Made by a program: the position numbers and the translations under genes. Below are positions 37,061 through 48,779 of a DNA stretch of 64,000 bases, piece after piece. The DNA comes from Cylicocyclus nassatus (taxonomy: Eukaryota > Nematoda > Chromadorea > Rhabditida > Strongylidae): NCBI GenBank assembly GCA_958299035.1, contig CATQJL010000001.1, positions 33,642,780 to 33,706,779 of the forward strand. Reading direction: 5' to 3'. The notes beneath the pieces are model-generated. The model had not been told where the DNA came from, searched no databases, and saw nothing but the letters and a program-made list of their open reading frames with translations. Every line of letters starts with the position of its first letter. Positions within the stretch are counted from its first letter, which is position 1.

Positions 37061-37310
37061 TCAAAGTGCTAGGCCATTTATATGCTCGTATGCTTGAATA
37101 TCGGCATGTCTGCAACTGATGCTTATTACTATGCCAGGCTGAATTCCAGTAAGCACAATTTTCCGCAGTTTGCTTGCCCTTTTACATAAGTATAATTTGG
37201 CTCTGGATGTAGTTAGCTCGTAATCTTGGTAAATATTTTCAGCCAAACAATAAAGGGCGTACGCTCTCGTAGTAGGTGGAGACAGCTGTAACCACTCATT
37301 GTAACTCTGT
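37061..37310 (-). CDS. Possible terminal exon, unrecognised
   Basis: After an acceptor-like AAATTACAG the frame reads SYNEWLQLSPPTTRAYALYC, then YQDYELTTSRAKLYLCKRAS, and stops with TGA after HINGLAL. Amino-acid composition is plausible. No upstream exon or start was found, and no family is recognised. Confidence 0.2.
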
Positions 37311-38139
37311 AATTTGCTTATCTTCTTTGATAGTACTGACAAGTATAATGTGCAAATTGGTCAAATGTACATAGTCTAACTTCATCTGCATCTTATTCTT
37401 CAACCCAAGACAGCATTTGGTTGAGATCTTAACTTTCTCGGATGCTAGCATAATCAAGTATTAGAACCTTCGACTAGAACTACTGCAATTCAGCTCTTCA
37501 ACACTGTTTTTGGAAGAGGGAAATCGGCGAGCAAGTCATTGGAGCGCCGCACTCGTCCACAATTTCTAGAAAATAGCCTCAAAAGGGTTTTCATTTCTTA
37601 AGTTTCACATTTATGGATTCACTAGTGCTGTAAAAAGATATAAAACAGTTCTGACAGTGGAGAGTCTCCACTGTCACTCAGAAATTTCTAGAAATGTAAC
37701 GCTATCAAAGCCGTAGATCACTTTTGTGCACTCCATGTTTTTTCTGGCAGTCAAAAATTACATCTCGTAACATTACAAAACCTTTTTTTTTTGCTTCACA
37801 CCCAATGCTTCGTTCAAGCAAAGCTAGGATATTGGGATTGCGCGCAAAGAACATTATAAAGAAAAAAATAACAAGTGAAACTTTTCCTTTTGACGAGGAG
37901 ACTTCTAAAGCGAGAGAATCTCAAAATAGAGCAAAGAAAGCGCATTACAAGCACACCAAGCTTGTGGACAGTGATCCTTTAGCGGAAAATGAAGGCGTTA
38001 AGAGAGGAAAAGGGGGTGGAAATGGTTTCGCTTTTTGCTTTATCCCATCCCAGCTCACGACTCACATAAATAAGCAGTAAAGGTGCTTTTTATAACATTT
38101 TGTGAAAGAATTGTTTTTTCTGTCACATTCTGTGTAAGT

Positions 38140-38970
38140 TTGAGAGTGTTGTTGCGGCTCGGTGGGCTCTGCGCCCCCTCACCTAGTGCTCGACTGCCTT
38201 ACGCCACAGCTCCTGTCCCCAAAGGACTTCCGCCACTGCGGGTGGCGCCAACTCACAATGGCGCGTTACGCCTACACTGCACGAAACAATAAGAAATACA
38301 TAAATTTACTACACAAATAAACACGAAAAGAATATACGATATAAATAAATGTAAATATACTTACCACGGGGAGAGTTAAGCTCTACCCCGGGCTACCGAT
38401 GGGGACTCTACCTTACTCACACTCACACACTAGCACACTCACACACTCTCCCAGAATCCAAGGGAGCTACCCACAGGCCGGCCGCGCGCCGCCAAGGCAG
38501 CAGCTACGGCACGGCAACACCGACCCCATGATGTTAACCAACAGCATCGAACAAAGCTCCCAACAAATCCTGCGCGACCAAGGCGCTTCGTGATGTTCAT
38601 CATCCTGGAATTCTATCCTCGCGCGTACATCCAAACAATCCATCAACAGTCCATCCAATCGCGCGAGGCACGGGGACGTAGACACGACGGCGATATCGTG
38701 GAAACCCAACCAATCAATAATAAAGGCGGCACGACGATAATAGTAAGATGACAAGACGAGAGAGGCCGCACTGGCGCGCGTACGCGCTATTTATAGCGGT
38801 GGTTGGGGGCGTGCCTACATGGTGTGGTCTCGGAGCGAACAAGGTAGCCGCCGTAAAGCGCGGCGACCGTGCCCACGACCGAGACGCGCGGCAACACGGT
38901 GCTCCCGGCCACATGCTGTGAGGAGCGGTCGATCGCGAGCCGCGACAAGTGTGCGGCTTATTCAACACGT
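38140..38970 (-). promoter_or_regulatory. GC-rich island with TATA box, possible LTR or promoter region
   Basis: Much richer in G+C than its surroundings. On the minus strand CGCTATAAATAGCGC (about 38790) is followed by a transcript-like stretch with a good donor (GTGGTAAGTATA, about 38365) and acceptor (TTTCGTGCAG, about 38280). The island starts TGTTGAATAAGCC and ends near GCAACAACA, which would suit an LTR, but I found no target duplication and no coding region beside it. CACTCACACA simple repeats occur at 38405-38450. Confidence 0.3.
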
Positions 38971-39559
38971 CCGTTGATAAATAGGCCAAAGATTTTATTT
39001 TAAAAACTTAAGAGTTTATAACTTGCATACAAAACAGAGTACACTAACCTTCGCTTACCGTCTGCCATCACCTTATACAATATTGTCAAACACGAAAAAA
39101 GCAACCTTTGCAAAAAGGCGAACTAGGTCTCCTCTTACAAGGAATGCCATTTTAGTCAAAGTGGCCAGGAGAAGATATATGCTCTAAAGTTATTGATCAA
39201 TGCTGATCTCCACACTGCAACCTTTCTCTGTGAAATATTTTCTGTGAAAATTCATAGGTTTGGCCATGTTAACACATCACTTGGTACAGAAGCACCGCAA
39301 AACGTACTATCATGACGAAGTGACGCAGCGCGAGTGTAATCGTTTGCACAAAAAGTCGCATGTTCAAATATTTTCACAAGTGGTGCTTCTGAATCTTTGT
39401 TTCTGATGCGCAATTTTCAAAAGACGTACCATAGAGAGATTGCAGTTTCAAGATCAGCATTTAACGCTACTTTCAGCAATATGTATCTCACCACAAATCA
39501 CTTCGACCAGAAAGGCATTTCTCGTTGTATTGGCTACTGTAGAGTGGTTCATGTCTGTA

Positions 39560-40440
39560 CATATTGAGAACTAGTATGTCCGGGATGATTTTCTGAAGCG
39601 GTCCCTACATGAAAACAGCAGCTTGCAAATTGGATTTCTGTCAAATTGTCGTTAATAAATTCTCGCAATACTTATACCCTTACCCTAATTTATCCTATGA
39701 TTCATCATTGGACTTTTGAAGGTGTTCTTCAAAGTTTTACCATTGGCGCCCGTCTGGTAGGTAGATATGACAGAATTTCGACGCATCCAATTAAGATTTA
39801 GTAAATTTATTGAACCATGGGACTGGGCCATGTTGTATCTACAAGGGAAGACGAAGTCAGCTTTCCACGTGAAATATAAACCAAATTGAAGAGCGTCAAA
39901 AGCTGATTCCGAGACTGTCTTTGTTATCTGCAGAGCCCCTGTAGACGCTGAATCATAAGCGTTTGTTGGCTCAAAGAATTGAACGCGCACCTGGAACAAA
40001 TTCGCCCAAGATTGCGCAAATGGCCTAGTGTTGGGTGTTAGAACACTCTATGCATAAAAACCTTTTTTCTATATAGAATTGGCATTCAACATTTCCTTAT
40101 TTGAGCGCTGAAAAGACTATAACCATTGATTTTACCTCGACCTTGCTATCATTTTTCGCTTCAAGAGCCACTCATAACTCAGCGACCGAGGTACTTGGCA
40201 AAAACCCAAAGAGTTTTGGTGTCAGCGTATGATGCTCTTCAAATTGGTATATATTCCATTTGGAAAACCGGTTTCGACTGTGGGCCCTCACCTAGTGAGA
40301 GGATTGTCAAAATCACCAAAACCTGCAAGAATCCAATTTGCTGAGAATACCCTTCAAGTGCGCTTTTGACCCAGGCTCATAAGGCTTGTGAAGACAAGAT
40401 CGGCGGAAATCGGATTGAAACTCTGAATTTCGAACTTTTG
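39560..40440. repeat. Old fold-back repeat
   Basis: GCTCTTCAAATTGGTATATA near 40235 and the complement of GCTCTTCAATTTGGTTTATA near 39893 face each other; CTTGCAAATTGGATTTCTG (39615) matches CAAGAATCCAATTTGCTG (40325) in inverted order. The similar peptides on opposite strands come from this. Confidence 0.5.
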
Positions 40441-40453
40441 CATTGACTCAAAG

Positions 40454-40666
40454 CGGGCTCGGCACAGGTGGCTTATCAGCAAGCTAAATATAGTTTTTGG
40501 GGACAAAAAGCAAAGGGGGTTCCGTTTTTGTGGCCGAAGAGACGCAATTGGCGTTTTTTTTTTGCTTGACGTTTCGTTTTTCGGAGGTTTTCCAAGGATT
40601 ATGGCTGAGGTTCAAGTAGGATTTCGTTTTTTCCATTTTCAAATAGCCATCTCGTGCCGAGCCCTG
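40454..40666. mobile_element. hAT-like miniature element with perfect 8-bp duplication
   Basis: Ends CGGGCTCGGCAC and GTGCCGAGCCCTG; flanked on both sides by ACTCAAAG (40446-40453, 40667-40674). Same family as 25719-25954. Confidence 0.9.
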
Positions 40667-41452
40667 ACTCAAAGTCAACTCCAGTTTTCGTTTTTTGAAA
40701 CTGAAAATCCCGCCCAAATTGCAGATTTCGGTTTTCAAACTTGGAGTTCCAACTTGCTGTTTGAGAGAGCTATTGCATTTTGTTGCAAAAGCGAAGCCCA
40801 AGAAAAGTCACATCATAGGACGACCCTGTTCGGGTTAGCGTCCTGAGTCTCACTGAGTTTTTAGGCCACGATGCATCTGTAAAGCCTCTCGCTTTATCAG
40901 CTTTACTAACATCTTTATGTCAAAACATCTCTAACAGAGCCGCTAAAGGTATGTTTTATTAATCGCTTATTCACTTATTTCCGCCACTCTCCGCAGGTAG
41001 CGTTCATCGTACGGATTGACCTCGTGTGCGAATGAAGGCTCCAAACTCGAAACGAATGTTAATAAGAATGAAACGATTGGATTTGATTAGATGATTAGAT
41101 TTGCGCAATAACCTCCCTGAGGCGATTTGGGCTTAACACCAATGTTTAAACCGATGACACCAATGTATAAACCGTTTTGTAAACTTGTGAGCGCCTAGGA
41201 AAATCTTATAGGCCTTTTAGATTTTAGACCATAACTTACCTATCGTATACCTGGCGTAGCCTACACACGTGACACTTCTGTATGAAGTCACTGACATATT
41301 CTCCACCAGAGCGCTTAATAACCCCAAAGAACCAAGTTCGGCTCAACTTTGCGATCTTACTTTGTTAACCACGCAGCTGCGGTAAAAGCAGAAAGCGATG
41401 TCATCGCGCCGAAAATTCCTAATGTAGTTCAAGTTACCTTATTATCAATTGT

Positions 41453-41686
41453 ACAGGGCTTATCAATTGCAGCGTCGGGTGCACGAGCATCTCTACTCCC
41501 GCGCGGAACTCTGCATCTCTTCCGTAAAACGCTCAAACTGAGGTTCCGCCGCACGTCAGCGGTGGGAAAGTGATCACTTAGTGTGTTCGCGAAAGAAGTG
41601 CAGAGTCCAGGCGAAGTTGCCTCGCGGGATCAGAGGTGCTGGTACTCCCGACACTGTAGTTGATAAGCCCTGTGGCCGTACCCATC
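41453..41686. repeat. Imperfect hairpin, about 230 bp
   Basis: ACAGGGCTTATCAATTGCAG..GTCGGGTG pairs with CCCGACACTGTAGTTGATAAGCCCTGT. Looks like a small fold-back element; ends not defined. Confidence 0.6.
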
Positions 41687-42230
41687 TGCTCTAAACGCGA
41701 CAGATCACGGTAAATCGCTGCGCGTGTGCCCCCAAACTGTGCGCCTTCCCTTAGCACTTCTCCAGTCAACGCGTCTCATGGAACGCGGGTTCCTTTAGCC
41801 TTGTCTTTAGAGCAATTAGGGTGTTGCTTGTTTACCTGAAAACGGACTTTTGTGACTCCGGCTCAGCAAACATAAACCGCCGTAACTTCTACAACTTTAC
41901 CGCAGTATAAAGCGTATAGTAATCATTGCGATTTCCTTATTGAATTTGCCAACTATTGGCCATACTCCCCTTATGCTAGCTTTGAAATCAGGAGCAAAAT
42001 TACTCCGAGGGACTTTTCAACGAAGCTTCTGCTCGTCTCCTTTGACACAATTCCTGTCTTTTTGCCAAACTCAGAGTTAACTCCGAATTTAGTCCGAATT
42101 CAAAATTTGGGGTTATGAAGAATTAGCTAGGAAAACAGCTGCGCACACTCAAACGGACTATTCTGGCATGCTGTCATTCCTCACAAACATTTCAGTTTAG
42201 ACACATTTGTCGGTCTTCGAAAGGTTGTGG

Positions 42231-42488
42231 TTAACCCAAAGTTGCTCTCAAATAGATTAGTATTTTGGCTGCTAGTTCCAACTGGTTCATTAACGAGTGA
42301 GAGGAAACAAAACTTGAGACCTGCGTGGACGATGCTTCTGAATATAATTTAAACTGTATCATAAAATGAAAGGTTACTCGACATGGGTTTCCATCTATCA
42401 TCAGCAACTTGGCGTACATAATCGGAGACCCTAAGTACATATTTGTAACATTGTCATCAACCTCTAACTTGGTTTTCCTCAGAAACAT
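42231..42488 (-). CDS. Unrecognised open frame (85 aa)
   Basis: ATG at 42488 followed by RKTKLEVDDNVTNMYLGSP and a mixed hydrophobic stretch (YAKLLMIDGNPCRVTFHF), ending RATLG. No repeat explains it and its composition looks protein-like, but there is no support beyond an open frame. It may be an exon or a remnant. Confidence 0.15.
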   Translation of the reverse strand: MFLRKTKLEVDDNVTNMYLGSPIMYAKLLMIDGNPCRVTFHFMIQFKLYSEASSTQVSSFVSSHSLMNQLELAAKILIYLRATLG

Positions 42489-42655
42489 TATGAAGCAAAC
42501 AAAAAATCTAGAGACCAGCACTTAGTGAGTTTTAAAGCTTATTTGATTGGCTTCTGTTTGACGTAGCAGTAAACTCTTGCAGTTTGATCTAGCAATAATG
42601 GCATTCTCTCCAGTTCCGATTTCATTCATTACAGTAGTAAGAGAACAAAAAAGCT

Positions 42656-42838
42656 TTATTGTATCGTATCACGCAAGCCACTCGTGATAGAGCTCAGGAT
42701 TTCTTCTTGCTGCAAGAAAGCAATATTTTGAAACACAACATGTAAAATCACTGGGAACCTTGGTAAAAGAAAAGCTCTTTCAAAAATAAAATCACTGATA
42801 TCATTTTCAAGTTCGAAAAATCCTTTGCTAAAATTCAT
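42656..42838 (-). CDS. Unrecognised open frame ending in AATAAA (60 aa)
   Basis: ATG at 42838; the frame reads MNFSKGFFELENDISDFIFE and ends DTIQ with the stop inside ACAATAAAG, a polyadenylation-type hexamer. A TTTTAG acceptor lies 10 nt into the frame, so it may be a terminal exon rather than a whole gene. It is on the same strand as, and downstream of, the exon-like segments at 43 kb. No domain recognised. Confidence 0.2.
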   Translation of the reverse strand: MNFSKGFFELENDISDFIFERAFLLPRFPVILHVVFQNIAFLQQEEILSSITSGLRDTIQ

Positions 42839-42976
42839 AATTTTTTGGTGTTAAAGTGTTAACGCTTAGAGGAGTGATCTTCGGTAGCATTATAGATGCT
42901 ACGGCTATAGTGACTCCTATCCCCTGCCAGCTGGAAAGGTGCATTACTCTCCATATTTCAACGTTATGCTCAGTGA

Positions 42977-43406
42977 TTATTCAGTCTTCTCGTTGTTGTC
43001 AAAGTAACCGTACATCGCCGTTTCAAACAGGAGGATATCCTCACCATTTTCATCGAATTGCATGAGAGCAGGCTCAGCATCTATCGGCATCCGTTCTATA
43101 AATACTCAGCATGGAAGTAGCATGCACTTGCATAGGTTCGCTTGCTATTATGTACAATTGTACATCATATAGAATGTGCTAATTTGGCAATAGCTTTTTG
43201 AGTAAGAAATGCACTGTACACGCAGCCCGTCAAGCACAACCTAGCCTGAACAGTGAAGAAGATCAAAAATGCAAAACATATGCACTCAAGTGTACCCCAT
43301 CTATGGAATATACTTGCACACATTAGCAAGAAAACCTATAAGATTTATGTAACCTATTTTATGAGCGTGTACTCACCTCTGTCTTGCGCATTAGCCCAAC
43401 GCACAA
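42977..43406 (-). CDS. Two exon-like segments downstream of the 10-exon gene
   Basis: Segment 43406-43377 (30 nt) lies between TTTTTTCAG and GTGAGTAC and reads VRWANAQDR, ending phase 1. Segment 43095-42977 follows TTTATAG and continues the frame (RMPIDAEPALMQFDENGEDI ... DNNEKTE, stop TAA). The phase-1 pattern is the same as in the neighbouring gene, so these may be its true 3' exons or a separate small gene. An upstream open stretch around 43.63-43.79 kb (KCLPLPSICNDPFNYDVCVP) may belong as well, but I could not join it. Confidence 0.3.
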
Positions 43407-44067
43407 CTGAAAAAAAAACAAATTTTTTTGGAGGACTTATCAGAATAGAACTCAAATTTTTCTAGATAGATGAGTATCGGTAACATGTTTTTGGTGGCGT
43501 AATAAAAGCCCCACAACAATTTAGCCATGTTTATAGCAGTGATGTTCTTCTTATGTCAAAAGAGCTGGGAGTATGAATTTATCTCAAACATTTCAAATTA
43601 TACTCGACGCCTATCTGTCAGAGTCTTTTTCAGGTATCAAAACATAGGAAGAATGGTGAAATGTTGGATTTCTTTGCATGGCACGCACACATCGTAATTA
43701 AAGGGGTCATTACATATGCTTGGAAGAGGAAGGCATTTAGACTGTGCCACTGCCGCACCAGCTAAGAAAAATCCATTCCAAACTCTATGGTCGTGTTAAA
43801 TCGATCTGAGGCCGCGTCACTCATTAATGGATCTGTTTCCTTTCTTGATACGAAGACTTGTCAATTTACTGGTGCACTTTGAGCCCAGCAAATAAAAAAA
43901 GACACTGTGTCATTTTAAGAATCTCAAAGGTAGTGCCCGAACTTATGTGAAAATACCGAGATAGCAAGCATGTAATAGCCTTCACAAGACAATGCTTTAA
44001 CCCCCAATTCCACCTCAAACTTTCGCTCCTATTGCAAGCTCATCGTGGGCTCCGTCGTAGGAGGACC

Positions 44068-47000
44068 CTACCCAGAATCCCTACTCATTAACCGACTCAA
44101 ACGGCAAGCCAAAGCATATCGCGCCAATAGTGTAAAAGGGATCCCACAACGACAACGCCTCTTGATTTTGACGGGCTTGATTGTGTTGAAATTACTACGA
44201 GCATTTGTAGAATTTCTACATTTATATTCAAAGTTAGGGGTCTCGAGAAACACGTTGTCGACTTGTTGCGCTGTACAGCTTGCAATTATAAAATCAGAGG
44301 GGGGGGGGGAGGTAACTCGTGATGAACAAAAAATTTCCAGCCATTGTTTTACCCGGATGCTGTCCTCATGCCGTAAAAGTATGATAAATGCAACAAGTTT
44401 TACGAACCTCTGCCGTCCGGAAGATCGAAGCTCGATGTTTCGAAATCTTGGAGGGGAACTGAAAGAAGCCGGCGTTTAGGAGAGAACTGGAAGTAAAAAT
44501 TTTTGTTTCTACGCACATTCAAGTAGATATAGACTGTTGAGCTTATAACACGGCAAAATTTCTCGGGTATCCTTTCTATGTTGTTTAAAAAGTTATGTTA
44601 AGCGAAGCTGCAATCCAACAATCGTGAACTTTTTTGTGTATCCCTTTTTATTGATATATGTAGCTCAAGCTTGTTGAAAACGTACCTACATATCCGTTCA
44701 ACAATCTTTCAAGATTTGTATCGTCGAGTGAGTTTGGCCACAAACCATCAGTGGTCCCTGAAACACTGAAATAGGTTTTTAAAAAGAAAAAGAATGTTTA
44801 TATAGGGTGTCCCAAAAGTTGGATGATCCTTGACATCTATCTTGACACTTCCTTCGCAAACATCTAAATACTATTCTGTAGAACTGGCTATAACTCAGAC
44901 CCATCGTATGAAGAAAATTACCGATCCCTTTTCGTTACTGTAGGATTTTTCTCTCAAATACAGTACTGGACATAATTATAAAGACGCCATAGAAATCAGT
45001 GCAATTTACGTTCTTCTTGTTGAACTTGTTTGAAAACTTTGCTATATGGTGCGCATGTAAGCCTATCATAATTCCTCAAGACGGCTTCCAATCCCGTTGA
45101 TTTCGAACGGAGAAAAATGGAAAAATTCGAAAAAGCCTTTTGAAAGCTTGACAAAATTATAAGGACACCTGGTCTTTTCAAACATTATCGCCTTCCCTGA
45201 ATCTCAAATTTCGAGAGTCAAAGAATGCGATGATGTTTGAAAAGACAGGTGTCTTTATAATTTTGTCCAGCTTTCAAAACGGGCTTTTTCGAACTTTTCC
45301 ACTTTTCTCCATTCGAAATCAACGGGATTGGAAGCCGTCTTGAGGAGATGTGATAGGCTTACATGCGCACCACATAGCAAAGTTGCAAACAAGTTCATCA
45401 AGAAGAACGTAAATTACATTGATTTCTAGAGTGTCTTTGTAATTATGTCCAGCACTGTATGTATTAGGTCATTTGCTAGAAACTGCATTTTTGAAAATCT
45501 CAGCGCAAAAGTTTTTCGATGTTTGGATTTGCGTGATTTTACAAGGATACATTACAGAGACGCCATATGCCTGGTTCTCATACAGTAAGGTGATAAAGAG
45601 CGGCAGTGGTTTGCTCCATACTGCAATCTATGTTGAGACCTGGTCTACATATTACTAATTAAAATTTGGCGAAAGCTACCAACTAGCGAACATTAAGGAC
45701 ATTTTTGGGACACCCCGTATACTTGGTTATACTTGGCTAATAGAAAATTATTAATTCGAGAAGAACCTGGCAAAATGCGCGTTGTCCATGGTCTTGCAAC
45801 GCGAACTGAAAACAATCACTATTAAGCGGCAAAATGTTGACGAGTTTGCAGTGTACACCAAATAAACAGTTCCTGACGCTCCAAACTAGCGACAAATTTG
45901 AATTTTGGTTATTTTTTCGCTTTATCAACCTATCAACTCAGGTTTTCGAGCTTCGCTACCTCTCCTGATTAGCCCTTGATAAGTGCATGATTGCACTTAC
46001 GAGCGAAGCTAGGGTTTTTCTTGGGAACAAATAGATAGCTGTAGCATTGACTAGGTTCCTTCGGGCAACTTACGTTTCTCGTCATCCGGCAATGTAATGT
46101 ATTTCACTGAAAACAATAACAAATTAGCTGTAGCTTTACGAATGAAATTAAAAGTGTCACCGCGTGGCTGGTTCAGGCCTGGAAGTCTGGGAGTGAAGCG
46201 ATACTTTTTGACTACTCTCACTCCAGGAGCTTCATAATTCGGATCACTGCTCCCTAAATTTTCTAAAATTGTGGCGCAAATTTCATTTTCAAATTTAGTA
46301 ATACAATCGGAATTATGGGAGCTAACATAAGTGCTTGACGCTTAGGGGCTAGCTCTTCAAAGGCAGCGGCTCGGCAAATTGACAAAATTCGGATATTCAT
46401 CTTTTTTCTTTTCTTTTTCGGTTCCTCTGGATGAGCTAAGTCCAAGACTGTACTTTGCACTTTCAAAAGACATGAATAACCCGCTTTTTCACAAGTGAAA
46501 AGTATTATTTGGGCGGACGGCGTATGCCTACCCTCTAGAGCGCGATTGGCTCGTGGGTACGGTAGATACGATGTCTCCACTCACAAGCCAATCGTGCGCT
46601 AGAAAGCAAACATACGCGGCCCGCCCAATTAACACTTTTTACACCTGGAAGAGCGGTTATCGATATCTTTTGCAGCTGAAAAACGTAAATCAGTCTAATA
46701 CTTCTTTACTTGGAAAAAAACACGTAGATAAACTTGTGGAAGCACCATGTGCTACGTAAGTTAAGCCTTTGTATGCTCGATGAAATAATACTCCCCTTTC
46801 CTTCCCAGCAAAAATATTTTCACTTTTTGATAACTGCGTTGATAAACTTTTTTCTTCAACTGAGTTTATCGGCTCAATTTAGTTAGAAACGTACCTGTTC
46901 TGGCAACATACACTGTTCCTTTTTTCACTGAAAAAATAACAATGAGTCTTACACAAAGACCACACATTTTATATCACAATAGACGCTAAAAACTTGAACA

Positions 47001-47250
47001 AAAGGTAATTGTCGTCTTTCTGTTTTGTTGTTCTGCTAATTTTGTTTTTTGGCAATGTAAATGTGACTTACGGAGGTCGGCTAAACGATCTTGTCTTTGT
47101 ATTGGTCCCATCTCTGCAATTCCTACAATGCATATTGATATTTCTGCTCCGTCTTTTAGAAAATTATTTTCCAACTAAACCTCGGTCAAAAACGTGAGCA
47201 TCAACAAGTAGAAGAAGCGGAATTCCAACCAAGATTGTAAGCATCACCAT
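44068..47250 (-). CDS. Unrecognised secreted protein, 10 short exons (258 aa)
   Basis: Exons: 47250-47181, 47143-47072, 46927-46895, 46675-46645, 46333-46161, 46106-46074, 45805-45767, 44757-44686, 44458-44408, 44270-44068. Together 777 nt, one frame from ATG to TAG; nearly all junctions are phase 1 with worm-like acceptors (the first intron, 37 nt, and the CGTCAAG acceptor at 46334 are the weakest). The protein starts with a signal peptide (MVMLTILVGIPLLLLVDAH). It continues with QRQDRLADLLKKGTVYVART, a 57-codon exon with two cysteines (NSDCITKFENEIC), KYITLPDDEK, GTTDGLWPNSLDDTNLERLL and a basic Cys-rich end (KIKRRCRCG). No family recognised. Intron 4 holds a short palindrome and intron 7 a nested transposon pair. 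The last exon has other possible phase-1 donors, so the C-terminus could differ and join exons near 43 kb. Confidence 0.6.
44803..45718. mobile_element. TA-inserting element, GGGTGTCCCAAAA ends, interrupted
   Basis: Ends TAGGGTGTCCCAAAAGT and CGGGGTGTCCCAAAAAT (complement), TA on both sides. It sits in intron 7 of the 10-exon secreted-protein gene and is split by a second element at 44961. Confidence 0.85.
44961..45457. mobile_element. Palindromic Tc1-like miniature element nested in another element
   Basis: CAGTACTGGACATAATTATA / CAGTGCTGGACATAATTACA (complement) with TA on each side. The two arms pair almost completely around a loop near 45.2 kb. Confidence 0.92.
46500..46630. repeat. Imperfect palindrome in intron 4 of the 10-exon gene
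   Basis: TTTGGGCGGACGGCGTATGC..AGCGCGATTGGCTCGTG is mirrored by CACAAGCCAATCGTGCGCT..ACGCGGCCCGCCCAAT. Probably a small transposon remnant. Confidence 0.6.
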
Positions 47251-48779
47251 TGTCGTGGACAGCGAAAGTGGCAGATGCTATATTACGTTTTGATTTAAAA
47301 CAACCGATATATATGTAAATAGGCCAATTCTTATTTTATGGCAATACCATGCGTGTTTATGCCTCCGAAGGTCTAATCATCAAGCGAAATTCTTGCAATA
47401 AGTTGATCGTTGCGTGAGGGGATTGCTACATTGAAAATTCTAAAAGTTATATTTCGCGTAAAAGAAAGCAATCTTACAACGCTATAAACGATTTTCCCTT
47501 GAAAGCATAACATAAAGCTTAACGGCTTAAGTGCGCGTTATCACGTTAATATGACAAATGAAATTTGCCTCGTAAAATAACAAAATCGGCGATATTCGCT
47601 CTTAGCTCTGCTTTCTTTGCCTTGATTCTTTTTCAAATACTTTGGATTACATAAATTATGCTTGAGTATATTCGTGTGCAGTTTTCCGAGGTAAGATTCA
47701 TACGTTATTTTACCTTAAATTCATCAGAATGGTTAGGTTGATCTTCATCAGCTGTGTGTGGCTATGACAACTGACTCACGTCTTGAAATAGGAAAATCTT
47801 GTTTGCAATTCGATACAACTGTTTTGCAATTCCTCCATTGTAAGAAGCATCGGAAGTTCAGTGGAGGAGGAGAAAAAACGGTTTTTCAATTTTTAGCAGA
47901 TGCAAGCCTCATTCACTCTTGCACCCCCAACTTTGCACCATTCATTATACAAGCAAAAAACTCAATTTTCAAGCAACTTAGTATTTCCTAAGTGAGCATC
48001 TCTAAATCAATCCAAAATCATCAATGTGTAGTTGCTGGTGAGTTTTCTTCCAGGTTAAATCGTGCATACCATAGGGGATTCGGAAAGGCAATAATTGATA
48101 AACTTTCACTGGGATCTTTCCCCATCAACCCTAATTTCCTCTACTCCTAAAGCAATGTTCGTTCATTTTTGCTTCATGCAATCATCGCCCCCGGTTAATT
48201 AGTCTTATAGGCAAATATTCTGTAAAACCTCTTACATTTTCTGTTATTACTTTACTATATTTACCTCTCAGAAGATGATTTTTCCCTTTGCGCTAGCAAA
48301 AACTGCACAACCGAGGATCGAGAAGAGAATTCTCGTTCTTGGTGAGGTTTTGCCTGACTAGAAAGTGCGTTTGAGTAAGTCTGCCCATTGCAGCTCTATG
48401 CTGCTTTTATAACAATTGAGTTACTGAGAGGGCTATATAAAAATCGATCCTAATTCTAATTTTTGCATTTATCAATGATTAGTAGTGCGATTTCCGGATA
48501 GAGTCTGTATTTTTGACGTTCTCTTCAAAATTATCAAACATACAATGGTTTCTTTTGGTAAAGCTCAAATTTTAGATCTTTCGGAACACACCCACAAGGC
48601 TTTAGACTTGATCTAGGGTATGGTAATTTGGCACTGAAGAAGAAGTCACCTCTACCGATCTCAATACATTTGAAAAATCGCGATAGTTACTCAGGATTTC
48701 GCAATATTTCGAGAATTCCAAGTCGTAGTTGTCTGGTCTGGTGTAAAAAACTACTTGATTTGTATGTTGGTGGCAGCAG

